Shown: piece after piece, positions 1 to 9,436 of the stretch
Layout: each line of letters opens with the position of its first letter
How positions within the stretch are numbered: the stretch's first letter is position 1
Assembly (NCBI GenBank): GCA_028280955.1
Contig: JANQKU010000007.1
Coordinates: forward strand, 1 to 41,151
Direction: 5' to 3'
Length of the DNA: 41,151 bases
From: Opitutaceae bacterium
Lineage (GTDB): Bacteria > Verrucomicrobiota > Verrucomicrobiia > Opitutales > Opitutaceae
The notes under the pieces: model-generated
Told to the model about the DNA's origin: nothing
Seen by the model: the letters and a program-made list of their open reading frames with translations, nothing else
Database searches by the model: none
Position numbers and translations under genes: made by a program

Positions 1-655
1 CAAACATATGACATAGTGCGTCGTACCAATTCATGCCTCCGAAATGATACAAGAGTAGGCAGGCAACGGATAGTCCTATGTAAATCCACAGGAGGTGAGA
101 CACTGCTGATTGGACACGTCCTTCGTCAAAATCGGCGGTTGATCCGGAAGCTTCGTTTGAATAAAGTATTTTTGCGCCGGCTCCCAGAAACCCCAGAATG
201 GCCACGAAGAAAACGACCACTCCCATTCCTCCGATCCATTGACTCAAAGATCTCCAAAATAGTAGGCCTTTGGGAAGGCTTTCAATGTCAGTTAAGATAG
301 AAGCGCCCGTTGTGGTAAGGCCTGACGTGCTCTCAAAGAAAGCATTCATAATCCCAAAGTCGGGAACGATAAAGAGATAAGGAAGGGAACCGATGACACT
401 GGCGAGTAACCAGCCAAGCCCGATGAGGCAGAGCGCTTCTTTTCGAAAGAATTTCGAATGGCCTCCTTTGCCGAGGTAATAAAAAACCGCTGCTAAAGCG
501 GTGGAGATGGCAATACTGAAAAGAAAACCAGCCTTAGCGTTTCCTTCAGTTCCTTGCGAAGAAAAGATTAAAGAGATACCGAGGCATGCACTGAAAGCGA
601 TTGCCATCGCAATAAGAATGATGCTGAGCAGACGAAAAATAAGGGAGTAGTTCAT
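1..655 (-). CDS. trkH: Trk-type potassium uptake membrane protein TrkH (N-terminal part, truncated by window start)
   Basis: Reading the minus strand from ATG at 655: MNYSLIFRLLSIILIAMAIAFSACLG...PDFGIMNAFFESTSGLTTTGASILTDIESLPKGLLFWRSLSQWIGGMGVVVF, the typical TrkH first pore-loop region. Open to the window edge, so it is missing from the ORF track. Next to trkA. Confidence 0.9.
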   Translation of the reverse strand, partial: MNYSLIFRLLSIILIAMAIAFSACLGISLIFSSQGTEGNAKAGFLFSIAISTALAAVFYYLGKGGHSKFFRKEALCLIGLGWLLASVIGSLPYLFIVPDFGIMNAFFESTSGLTTTGASILTDIESLPKGLLFWRSLSQWIGGMGVVVFFVAILGFLGAGAKILYSNEASGSTADFDEGRVQSAVSHLLWIYIGLSVACLLLYHFGGMNWYDALCHMF

Positions 656-671
656 TCTAACACCAGATCTC

Positions 672-2024
672 TCACGTTGTGAGAGAAAGCAGTTCGGAAA
701 TGGCGTCTTGTTTGATGATGGCCACAAGATGATCACCAGGTTCTATCTTGTCATTCGCCCCAGGTGTTCGGGCCTCGAACTTATGTAGAAGAGCGACGAT
801 GACACATCCGTGAGGCCATGAAATTTCCCGCAGGGTTTGATTGGCACAGAGACTCTTCTGAGAGACTTTTACTTCAAGAATACGCCCTGCATTGGCGGGC
901 AGATAGGCGAGTTCGATGAAATCTTCATCACTGAGGTAGCGAAGTACTTCATTGGCAGTAGCGATTCGGGGAGAGACAGCCATTTCGATTCCAAGTGTTT
1001 CATGGAAGCGTTCGATGACATCGGAATAGTCGGCTCGATTGTTTAGTAAGATAACGTGTTTAGTTCCCAGTTTAGATGCCTGTAAACATGTCATCATATT
1101 ATTTTCATCGTCCTTTGTGCTCGCGACAAAGAAATCCGCATCTCCAATCTGTTCTTCCTCAAATAGTCGTAAAGAAGTGCCTTCGCCATGAATGACAGTA
1201 ATATGAGGAAATTTCTCTGCCAGGGTACGACAGCGTTCGTGATTATCTTCGATGATACGAATCTTAAAACGAGGGTTACTCAAAAGACGAATAAGTGATA
1301 CGCCTGTTTCGCCACCTCCAAAAATGACAACTCTATGGATGGCTGTAGGAGTATGTTTAGTTTCAAAGAGGGATTTAGTTTCAAAGAGTTTCTCCGGGCG
1401 GCCGAAGATGGTTACATTATCTCCCGGTTGAAGAATCGTATTGGCGGTGGCCACAGATATTTCTTCATCACGCTGAATTAGGCCAACTCGCATTTGATTA
1501 TTGAGTTTTAATTGGGAGAGAGGTATTCCCACAACCTTCGAACCGGATTGAACTTCTACCAGTTGTACTTCGATGCTTCCTCGAGAGAAGTCTTCCACTG
1601 CTACACGTTCAGGGTTGCGAATCCTTTTGGCAATTTCAACGGCGGCCAGACGTTCCGGACTGAGGAGGTGATCGATTCCAAAATGGCTTTGATAATTGAT
1701 GATAGAGGTGTCCCTAAAGGTCTGATCATGGATGCGGCAGAAAGTATTTTCGGCTCCCAAGGCTTTGGCGAGAGAGCAGGATACGATGTTTGTTTCATCG
1801 TCACTCGTCATCGCGAGAAAGTAATTACACTTTTGAACACCAGCAGTGATCAGGATCCGAGCAGAACTTCCATTCCCATGGAAAACCTTTACGTCAAATT
1901 CCTCATCTATACGGATTGTTTTGCTCTCAGATCTTTCGATGATGGTAACGTCATGTGATCGGCGACTCAAAATTTCACAGAGGAAAGAGCCGACTTCACC
2001 GGCTCCAATAATGATTATTTTCAT
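672..2024 (-). CDS. trkA: Trk system potassium transporter TrkA (two RCK_N/RCK_C units)
   Basis: 450 aa; MKIIIIGAGEVGSFLCEILS and VVIFGGGETGVSLIRLLS Rossmann motifs; DDETNIVSCSLAK and DDENNMMTCLQASKLG repeats; 16 nt from trkH. Confidence 0.95.
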   Translation of the reverse strand: MKIIIIGAGEVGSFLCEILSRRSHDVTIIERSESKTIRIDEEFDVKVFHGNGSSARILITAGVQKCNYFLAMTSDDETNIVSCSLAKALGAENTFCRIHDQTFRDTSIINYQSHFGIDHLLSPERLAAVEIAKRIRNPERVAVEDFSRGSIEVQLVEVQSGSKVVGIPLSQLKLNNQMRVGLIQRDEEISVATANTILQPGDNVTIFGRPEKLFETKSLFETKHTPTAIHRVVIFGGGETGVSLIRLLSNPRFKIRIIEDNHERCRTLAEKFPHITVIHGEGTSLRLFEEEQIGDADFFVASTKDDENNMMTCLQASKLGTKHVILLNNRADYSDVIERFHETLGIEMAVSPRIATANEVLRYLSDEDFIELAYLPANAGRILEVKVSQKSLCANQTLREISWPHGCVIVALLHKFEARTPGANDKIEPGDHLVAIIKQDAISELLSLTT

Positions 2025-2158
2025 GCGGATTGAGACTGTAGGTTAAGGTGTTGGGGACATCAAGAACTCTTAGAAACAGCCTGAAAGGATGGATTGGGGG
2101 TGAATGGGTTATTGTTAAGTAAAAATAAAAAATAGATAACAATAGCTTGTATTTTTGA

Positions 2159-4054
2159 ATGATTTACTCAATTTACGGCACCGATATGCATCGATTTTTC
2201 TTACTCTTGTCAATTTTTGGAACAGTTGTTTACGGAAACGTCTCTGACGATAACCGGATTGAAGATAATGAAGAGGAAATTGTGACTTTGCCGGCTTTTG
2301 TTGTGGTTGAAAAAAGGGTTGCGATCGAAGACTCGGTTCCAACTTTTTCAATGCCGGTGACAGCCCTCCGCTTTGAGCCAACGGTGGATCTGCAGACTCG
2401 GAATTTTGGAGAAGCGCAGGGTGATGTGAGTATCCGGGGAGGAATCTTTGAGGGAACAGGGTTTGTGGTAGGTGGCATTACTTTGTATGATCCACAGACG
2501 GGGCACTATGCTGCGGAAATCCCGATTGCGCCAGCTATGTTGACCGGACCTTCTGTGCTGACCGGAATCGATAACGCTGTAACAGGTGTGAATGCGACGG
2601 CCGGCACCATTGCTTATCAATGGAGGCCTATCACAACAGGAGGTAAACTATCTGCTGGATTTGGAGAAGATGATTTTAATCGTCAGAGTCTTTATCTGGG
2701 ACAAGAACTCGGTAGCATTGGAGATGATTTTGAAATTGGAGTGGATTTTGATTTATCGCGTTCTGAATCAGATGGAACGGTGGTAAACGGAGATCACTTG
2801 TTTGAACGATTTTCGGGTCGTTTGCAGATAAGGGGAGATGCTTCACAGACAGATTTATTTGCTGGGTATCAGTCTAAGTTTTTTGGTTGGCCCAATTTGT
2901 ATACCCCTTTTGGAGTTGCTGAAACAGAGAATCTCCAAACGACTTTGATTTTACTCAATCACAAGATGCTTTTTGCAGAGGGTGATTTTCTGGAGCTATC
3001 AAGCTATTATCGCAGGAACAAGGATGACTACGAGTTCGACCGTTTTCGACCGGGTATTTTTAATCCTTTTCAGCATGAAACAAAGGTTTCTGGATTTGGC
3101 TTTAACGGACGTGAATCGGTAGGAGAGATTGTCTGGAATTATCGAGTGGAAGTCCTGGGTGATGAGATTGAATCCACGGCTCTTACCTTTGGTAATTTTC
3201 GAAGTCGAACATACCTCAAAGCCAGTTTGGTCCCAGAAAAAACATGGGTACACTCAGGATCACGGGAGATCACTGCACGAGTTGGAGTTGTCTATGACGA
3301 TACCAATAGGGATTCCTCAGCAGTTTCTCCATTAGTGGAAATCGCTGTGAAAGATCAATGTACTGAAGGGGTGAATACACGTTGGTATTTACAGTATTCA
3401 GGTGCCTCGAGAGTCGCTGGATATACGGCATTGAATTCTAACCCAAGTGGCGGGCTCTTTAGGGGACGTAGCGATCTTGAGAGAGAGAAGAGTAAGAATA
3501 TAGAAGTCGGAACAGAATGGGACGGGCAAAAATGGTCATTCCAGACGGCGGTGTTTTTCCGGCAAGATGATCCTTTGGTGGACTGGACTTACAGCGCTTC
3601 TGCAACCTCGGCCCGTTCTGCCAACGAGGTGGCTATTGATGTCTTTGGTATTGAAGTCGTTTATGTGAAACAGTGGAAAAAAATTGATTTAGTATTAGGC
3701 TATACCTTGCTGGATAAGGATTCGGATTATGGGAATGCTCTTGTGGATGCCAGTTTCTATGCGCTCAATTACGCCAGGCACCGGTTGACGGCAGCAATGA
3801 CTTTACGGTTGGGTGGAGGCTTTGAAATCCGCAGTGATAATGAGCTGCGTTTTCAGGAAAAAAACAGTTTGCACACAGTTGGAGGAGATGAGGCGATTTT
3901 ATCTTCCATCGGCCTTTATTATTCTTTGCCCAACTGGCCTGAACTCGAAATCGGTTTGCTGGTGGACAATCTATGGGACGACGATTTTCAAGAAATTCCA
4001 GCGGTTCCAGCCGCCGGTAGGCAAGTATCGGCGAATATATCCTATCGCTGGTAA
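2159..4054 (+). CDS. TonB-dependent receptor / outer-membrane beta-barrel (BtuB-like size); start may be at 2186
   Basis: Signal-peptide-like MHRFFLLLSIFGTVVYG beginning at 2186; EEIVTLPAFVVVEKR; plug-like GDVSIRGGIFEGTGFVVGGITLYDPQTGHYAAEIP; repeated alternating beta-strand pattern; C-terminal aromatic W. Confidence 0.82.
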   Translation: MIYSIYGTDMHRFFLLLSIFGTVVYGNVSDDNRIEDNEEEIVTLPAFVVVEKRVAIEDSVPTFSMPVTALRFEPTVDLQTRNFGEAQGDVSIRGGIFEGTGFVVGGITLYDPQTGHYAAEIPIAPAMLTGPSVLTGIDNAVTGVNATAGTIAYQWRPITTGGKLSAGFGEDDFNRQSLYLGQELGSIGDDFEIGVDFDLSRSESDGTVVNGDHLFERFSGRLQIRGDASQTDLFAGYQSKFFGWPNLYTPFGVAETENLQTTLILLNHKMLFAEGDFLELSSYYRRNKDDYEFDRFRPGIFNPFQHETKVSGFGFNGRESVGEIVWNYRVEVLGDEIESTALTFGNFRSRTYLKASLVPEKTWVHSGSREITARVGVVYDDTNRDSSAVSPLVEIAVKDQCTEGVNTRWYLQYSGASRVAGYTALNSNPSGGLFRGRSDLEREKSKNIEVGTEWDGQKWSFQTAVFFRQDDPLVDWTYSASATSARSANEVAIDVFGIEVVYVKQWKKIDLVLGYTLLDKDSDYGNALVDASFYALNYARHRLTAAMTLRLGGGFEIRSDNELRFQEKNSLHTVGGDEAILSSIGLYYSLPNWPELEIGLLVDNLWDDDFQEIPAVPAAGRQVSANISYRW

Positions 4055-4067
4055 TTAGCCCCTTCGA

Positions 4068-4094
4068 GACCGTCAGAGTTTAACTCTGGCGGTC
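4068..4094. terminator. Hairpin at convergent gene ends (possible bidirectional terminator)
   Basis: GACCGTCAGAGT-TTA-ACTCTGGCGGTC, 12-bp stem with one G.U wobble and a 3-nt loop, between convergent genes ending at 4054 (+) and 4080 (-). No flanking T-run. Confidence 0.5.
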
Positions 4095-5807
4095 GTAGAG
4101 AGTTTTGTAGAGGGCGCACTCTTGGTAGAGAGTTTCGTGACTGCCTGTTGCAATTATTTTTCCCTGTTCAAATACCAAAATCGTATTGGCGTCTCGAATG
4201 GTACTGAAACGGTGTGCAATGATGAAGACCGTTTTGTTCTGCATCAAATGACGCAGAGCCTTTTGAATTTTTTCTTCACTTTCCGAATCCAGTGAAGAGG
4301 TGGCTTCGTCTAAAATGAGAATAGGTGCATTGCGTAAAAACGCACGGGCAACAGCGAGGCGTTGTTTTTGTCCGCCGGAAAGGAGAACCCCACGTTCGCC
4401 GACCAGTGTTTCATATTTATCCGGTAGTTGTTCGATGAATTCGTGAGCAAATGCTTGCTTGGCAGCCTTTTCGATCTGTTCACGATCAGATGAAGGGTCT
4501 CCCATTCGCAGATTTTCCAGAATGGTTGTATTAAAAAGGAAAGGATCTTGAGGGACGACAGCGATGTGCTTCCTTAAATCGGCAATGCGAAGATTGCGGA
4601 TATCGATACCGTCTACTGTTAAACTTCCGTTTGTCACATCATAGAAACGAGGAATTAAGTTGGCGAAAGTTGATTTTCCCGCCCCGCTGGGACCGACCAG
4701 AGCGCAGACCGTTCCTGGTGGAATGTGCACGTCAATATCCGTAAGAGTGGGTGTTTCTCCATATGAAAAACTGACGTTAGATAATTTGATATCTCCTCGA
4801 ATGGTATGACAGGGTTGTGGATCTTCAGGATCGGAGAGCTCGACCGGCATTTTCAGAATTTCATCGATTCGCTCAATGGCGCCTACCCCTCTTTGGATCT
4901 GATTGTGAACAGTGCCCATTTTTTTAATAGGATCATAGCACATTTGAATGGCTCCGAGGATGGAGAGAAAAACTTCCCAACCAATTTGAGCCTTATAGGC
5001 GTAGTAGAAGGAAAGGCCTACTCCGACTGCACAGATAATTTCGATGATCGGGGTTAAGATATAGGTGTATTTGACCACCTTCATTTGCACATGAAAAAGA
5101 CTACGAACGGTCTGAATAAATTGATCCGTTTCACGTTTTTCCAAGCCAAACGCGCGGACTTCTTTTGCGGCATTGATATTTTCAGAAACTCTCTCAGAAG
5201 TAGCTCCCAGTTGTTTTTGTGTTTGTGCTGCTCGTTTCAGCAGATTTTTACCAATGAGCCGAATGGGGAAGATTAAGAGAGGGATGATGGCTAAACTGAG
5301 GAGGAGGAAAATAACGCTATTGTTTTGCCAGGCTAACCAAGTTAAGTAACCGAGAGCAGCTAAAAGAGTGAGGGGTTGTTTGATCAGATCATTAGTGACA
5401 CCTGTGAGAGTTTGTTGTACTTGAAGGGTATCTGTCATCACTCGCGAGAGAAGATCCCCCGAAGCATTTTTATTGAAGAAAGAAAGCGGTAAAATTTGCA
5501 GCTTTTTAAAAAAATCGATGCGAATGGCTTCAAGAATGCCTACGCCAACATGATTGATCAGGTAAGTATTAAAAAAACCAAAAACACCACGAATACAAAA
5601 TAACCCGGGGATGAGAGAGGCATAACCAATTAGGGTTAAGTTGGATAAATTGTTTTCTCCACTGAATACTTTCGGAAAAACAATTTTAATTAATAAAGGT
5701 AAGCCCAGTCCGTTGGCTATACCATAGACAGCTCCACAAAAAAGACCTAGTCCGAGTACACCCAAAAAAGGTCGAACATAATGTTTATAAGGGAGCAGTT
5801 TATTCAC
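4080..5807 (-). CDS. ABC transporter, fused permease/ATPase (MsbA/LmrA-like exporter)
   Basis: 575 aa; Walker A GPSGAGKST; signature LLSGGQKQR; Walker B LILDEATSSLD; N-terminal TM region. Confidence 0.93.
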   Translation of the reverse strand: MNKLLPYKHYVRPFLGVLGLGLFCGAVYGIANGLGLPLLIKIVFPKVFSGENNLSNLTLIGYASLIPGLFCIRGVFGFFNTYLINHVGVGILEAIRIDFFKKLQILPLSFFNKNASGDLLSRVMTDTLQVQQTLTGVTNDLIKQPLTLLAALGYLTWLAWQNNSVIFLLLSLAIIPLLIFPIRLIGKNLLKRAAQTQKQLGATSERVSENINAAKEVRAFGLEKRETDQFIQTVRSLFHVQMKVVKYTYILTPIIEIICAVGVGLSFYYAYKAQIGWEVFLSILGAIQMCYDPIKKMGTVHNQIQRGVGAIERIDEILKMPVELSDPEDPQPCHTIRGDIKLSNVSFSYGETPTLTDIDVHIPPGTVCALVGPSGAGKSTFANLIPRFYDVTNGSLTVDGIDIRNLRIADLRKHIAVVPQDPFLFNTTILENLRMGDPSSDREQIEKAAKQAFAHEFIEQLPDKYETLVGERGVLLSGGQKQRLAVARAFLRNAPILILDEATSSLDSESEEKIQKALRHLMQNKTVFIIAHRFSTIRDANTILVFEQGKIIATGSHETLYQECALYKTLYDRQS

Positions 5808-5861
5808 GGTTTTACCAAAGTTGTGGAAAGGCTGGACTCAGAGATAAGATTTGGCGAGCTA

Positions 5862-6773
5862 TCAATCTTTCGATGCTCGAACGTCAAGAGCGTCTCGTAA
5901 GCCGTCCCCGAGAAAATTCAGAGAAAAGAGAGTCAGAGCAAAAGCGAACCCCGGAAAAATCAGCAGCCAAGAGAACTCTTCCATTTTATCAGCCCCGTCT
6001 TTTATCAGTGATCCGAGTGAACTCATAGGGGCCTGAACTCCGAGACCTAGAAAACTGAGAAACGCTTCCAGAAGCATAACAGCTGGAATCGTGAGAGTTG
6101 TATAGACAATAACCGGGCCCAGGATATTGGGAATCATATGGCGAAAGATAATCCGAGGTGTTCCCAGGCCCAAGGAATGAGCTGCTTCGATAAACTCCTG
6201 TTTACGTAACGAGAGAATCTGACCTCGAACAATTCGAGCCATGGTCAACCATTCAACGGCTCCGATAGCGACAAAGAGCAGAATGATATTCTGGCCAAAG
6301 AAAACCATTAGGAGAATAACAAAAATGGTGAAGGGCAGAGCATAAAGAATATCGACCAGGCGCATCATAAAGGCATCCGTCTTACCTCCAAAAAAACCGG
6401 AGATGGCTCCATAGGTAACCCCAATGGTGAGCGAAACAAAAGTAGCGCTTAAGCCCACTGCTAAAGAAATTCGACCGCCGTAGAGGATGCGGGCAAACAT
6501 ATCGCGTCCTAGGATATCTGTGCCCAACCAGTGATCCAGACTTGGGCTAGTCGCTCCAAGATTTGTTCTCTGGATACGATATTCTTCTCCTAGAAAAAAT
6601 GGTCCAAGGACACAAAGGGTGAAGAAGATAAGGATAAAGATACCGCCAAAAAGAGCCAGATGGTTTTTCTTTAGGCGAAGCCAAGCATCCTTCCATAGGG
6701 AAGTGCCCTTTTCGATCTCATCGGGAGAAAGTGAAATGGAGGATGGGAGCTTTTCTGCGGAAGGGGAGAGCAT
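5862..6773 (-). CDS. oppC: Oligopeptide ABC transporter permease OppC
   Basis: 303 aa; DILGRDMFARILYGGRISLAVG and EAAHSLGLGTPRIIFRHMIPNILGP (EAA loop), typical DppC/OppC. Confidence 0.93.
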   Translation of the reverse strand: MLSPSAEKLPSSISLSPDEIEKGTSLWKDAWLRLKKNHLALFGGIFILIFFTLCVLGPFFLGEEYRIQRTNLGATSPSLDHWLGTDILGRDMFARILYGGRISLAVGLSATFVSLTIGVTYGAISGFFGGKTDAFMMRLVDILYALPFTIFVILLMVFFGQNIILLFVAIGAVEWLTMARIVRGQILSLRKQEFIEAAHSLGLGTPRIIFRHMIPNILGPVIVYTTLTIPAVMLLEAFLSFLGLGVQAPMSSLGSLIKDGADKMEEFSWLLIFPGFAFALTLFSLNFLGDGLRDALDVRASKD

Positions 6774-6793
6774 TCGTTTAAGTAGCTTCTTAG

Positions 6794-7714
6794 TTATTCG
6801 AACTTAAGTTTTGGATTGAGCCAGACTTGTACGATATCGACCAGCAGGTTAAAAACGATGATTAGGGTTGCGTAGAGAATCACTGTTCCGAGGACAAGGG
6901 TGTAGTCGCGGTTAAAGGCAGAGTTGACAAATTCCCTACCCAGACCCGGCACTTGAAAAATTGTCTCAATGACAAATGAGCCACTGATAATACCAGCGAC
7001 AGCTGGCCCGAGAAAAGAGACAACGGGAAGGAGACCTCCTTTGAGAGAATGTTTCAGGATCACTCGTGTTTCCGAAGCTCCCTTTGCGCGTGCGGTGCGA
7101 ATAAAATCCTGGGAAAGAACCTCTCGCATACCTCCGCGAGTAAGACGTGCGATGTAGGCAGCATAATATCCACCCAGGGTGAGGGCAGGTAGGACTCTAT
7201 CAATTGGGTCAAACCAGCCTGAAGCATTGAACCAACCCATTTTAATAGAACAGAATAAAACGAGTAAAGGACCGAGGACAAAGGTTGGTAGGCAGATACC
7301 TACCATAGAAATAGTACTGGGAATATAATCGAGCCAGCTGTTGGGTTTGAGAGATGCGAGGATACCCAGACTGAGACCGAGAAAAAGAGCGACGGCTAAA
7401 GACCAGGCTCCCAGTTCCAGAGATACGGGTAATTTTTGTGCGATGATTTCGTTGACTGTGCGATTACTGTATTTGAAAGAAGGTCCAAAGTCTCCATGAA
7501 ATAATAGATTCCCCATATAGCTGAGATACTGATTAAGGAGGGGTTTATCCATCCCGTAGTGGGCTTCCAGATTACGGAGAACTTCCGGGGTAATGGCTTT
7601 TTCGGCAGTGAAAGGACCTCCAGGCACAAAACGGAGCATAAAGAAGGTAACCGTTATGAGAATGAGCAGAACGGGGATTGCCTGAAAGATTCTCCCAGTG
7701 ATGTAGCGGATCAT
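6794..7714 (-). CDS. oppB: Oligopeptide ABC transporter permease OppB
   Basis: 306 aa; MIRYITGRIFQAIPVLLILITVTFFMLRFVPGGPF and DFIRTARAKGASETRVILKHSLKGGLLPVV. Confidence 0.95.
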   Translation of the reverse strand: MIRYITGRIFQAIPVLLILITVTFFMLRFVPGGPFTAEKAITPEVLRNLEAHYGMDKPLLNQYLSYMGNLLFHGDFGPSFKYSNRTVNEIIAQKLPVSLELGAWSLAVALFLGLSLGILASLKPNSWLDYIPSTISMVGICLPTFVLGPLLVLFCSIKMGWFNASGWFDPIDRVLPALTLGGYYAAYIARLTRGGMREVLSQDFIRTARAKGASETRVILKHSLKGGLLPVVSFLGPAVAGIISGSFVIETIFQVPGLGREFVNSAFNRDYTLVLGTVILYATLIIVFNLLVDIVQVWLNPKLKFE

Positions 7715-7778
7715 AAATGAATGAAGCGTTTAGTCTAAAGGAAGGAATGAGTCGCAGGAAAACACAAAAATAGTTTTA

Positions 7779-9404
7779 CTATTCGGATGAATCTGCTTCG
7801 AGGTAGATATATTTATAAGGATGGTTATCCAGTTTGGTGGGATAATGCCCTTTGACGCTTGGGTGGAGGAGATAAGGCCTGGTGTAGACGTAAATAGGAA
7901 TGATAGGTAGCTCGTCCATGAGAATTTTTTCCATTCTTTGGTAGACTTCATAGCGTTTTGCCTGATCGCTTTGAGCGAGTGCTTCTTCGAGTAGACTGTC
8001 GTATTCCTGGTTGGACCATCCGGTATCATTATTTCCTCCGTCAGTAACAAAAATCTCGAGAAAAACATGAGGGTCGACATAATCGGCGATCCATCCCGCC
8101 CGGCAAATCTGAAATGAGAGGGTGTCTTGAGAATCTAGGTAGACTTTCCATTCCTGATTCACAAGTTCGGCCTGAATATTCAGATTAGTGGACCACATTT
8201 CCTGAATCACTTCGGCAATGATCTTGTGGCTTTCACTCGTATTGTACAAGAGTTCAACGGTGGGAAACCCTTCTCCATTGGGATAGCCTGCTTCGGCCAA
8301 CAGTTTACGAGCTTCGTCACTACCTCCTTTAAGTTGGGCTTTGGGAATGTAGCCTGCGGTATTGGGTGGAGTGAAACTGAGAGCAGATTGTTGGCCGCCT
8401 TTAAGGACATTTGTCACGAGACTGTCTCTATCGATTGCCAAGGCTAATGCCCGGCGGACTTTTGGCTTATCCAGTGGTGGAATGGTGGTATTGATTCGAT
8501 AGAAATAGATTCCCAGATATGGGTCTATATGGAGAAGCTCCGGATGATCCCGGCGATAGACATCTATCTTTGATAGAGGAATTTCGTTGGTTTTATGCAA
8601 TTGACCGGATCGGAACATTCGTTCCTCAGTTTCCTGGCTTTCGATCGGGTAAAAATGGATCTGATGAAGTTTGACTTGATCTCGATCCCAATAAGTAGGG
8701 CTTTTTTCGACGATGATCTTTTGACTGAACTTCCATTCTTTGAGAGTGAAAGGTCCGTTACCGACAAGATTCTCAGGGCGGGTCCACTGGGTCCCTTTTC
8801 GTTCGAGTCCTCCAAATTTTTCAACGGTAGGAATATGGACAGGCCACCAGGAAGGGTGAACCAGAAGGTTGAGAAAAAAAGGAGTCGGTTGTTTTAGCGT
8901 TACCTGAAAGGTATGGGGATCAATTGCTCGGAAACCGACTTGATTAAAGTCGGTGAGTTCTCCCAGATTGTATTCTTTTGCCCCAACGACATAGTGCAGC
9001 ATGTAGGCATATTCAGAGGCAAGCGAAGGAGTTAGCATTCGTTTGTAACTGAGACGAAAGTCTTCCGCGGTGACTGGATCTCCATTGGACCACTTCGCAT
9101 TTTTGTTCAGATGAAAGGTATAAAGAAGTCCATCTTCCGAAATATCCCAATTTTTGGCGACCCCTGGAACGGGGTGAAGATCGACAGGATCTGGGGTGAC
9201 AAGCCCCTCAAATAGCGCCATTAGGATATGATGTTCAGGAACCCCTGTAACGGTATGAGGGTCAAGGTCCTGAGGCTCTGTGCCATTGCCGAGATGGAGT
9301 ATTTGGTCTCTGATGCCAGCTTCGACGTTAGTTGTCCTGTTTTTGCATCCGGTGATAAAAACTGAAAAAAATAGAATTATTGAGAGGGAATAGAGGAATC
9401 TCAT
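7779..9404 (-). CDS. oppA: Oligopeptide-binding lipoprotein OppA (copy 2 of tandem pair)
   Basis: 541 aa; lipobox-like FFSVFITGCKN; SBP_bac_5 features (TYTFHLNKNAKWSNGDPVTAEDFRLSYKRML, NGPFTLKEW). Confidence 0.93.
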   Translation of the reverse strand: MRFLYSLSIILFFSVFITGCKNRTTNVEAGIRDQILHLGNGTEPQDLDPHTVTGVPEHHILMALFEGLVTPDPVDLHPVPGVAKNWDISEDGLLYTFHLNKNAKWSNGDPVTAEDFRLSYKRMLTPSLASEYAYMLHYVVGAKEYNLGELTDFNQVGFRAIDPHTFQVTLKQPTPFFLNLLVHPSWWPVHIPTVEKFGGLERKGTQWTRPENLVGNGPFTLKEWKFSQKIIVEKSPTYWDRDQVKLHQIHFYPIESQETEERMFRSGQLHKTNEIPLSKIDVYRRDHPELLHIDPYLGIYFYRINTTIPPLDKPKVRRALALAIDRDSLVTNVLKGGQQSALSFTPPNTAGYIPKAQLKGGSDEARKLLAEAGYPNGEGFPTVELLYNTSESHKIIAEVIQEMWSTNLNIQAELVNQEWKVYLDSQDTLSFQICRAGWIADYVDPHVFLEIFVTDGGNNDTGWSNQEYDSLLEEALAQSDQAKRYEVYQRMEKILMDELPIIPIYVYTRPYLLHPSVKGHYPTKLDNHPYKYIYLEADSSE

Positions 9405-9436
9405 GGATAGTTTTGAAGGTGAAAAAAGAGGTGAAA

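Noticed and set aside
16-300. 94-aa plus-strand ORF at the left edge
   Set aside because: Antisense to the truncated trkH reading frame, which has clear TrkH motifs.
1512-1958. 148-aa plus-strand ORF antisense to trkA
   Set aside because: Fully inside a confidently identified TrkA gene; the protein has no recognisable motifs and is likely a codon-bias shadow ORF.
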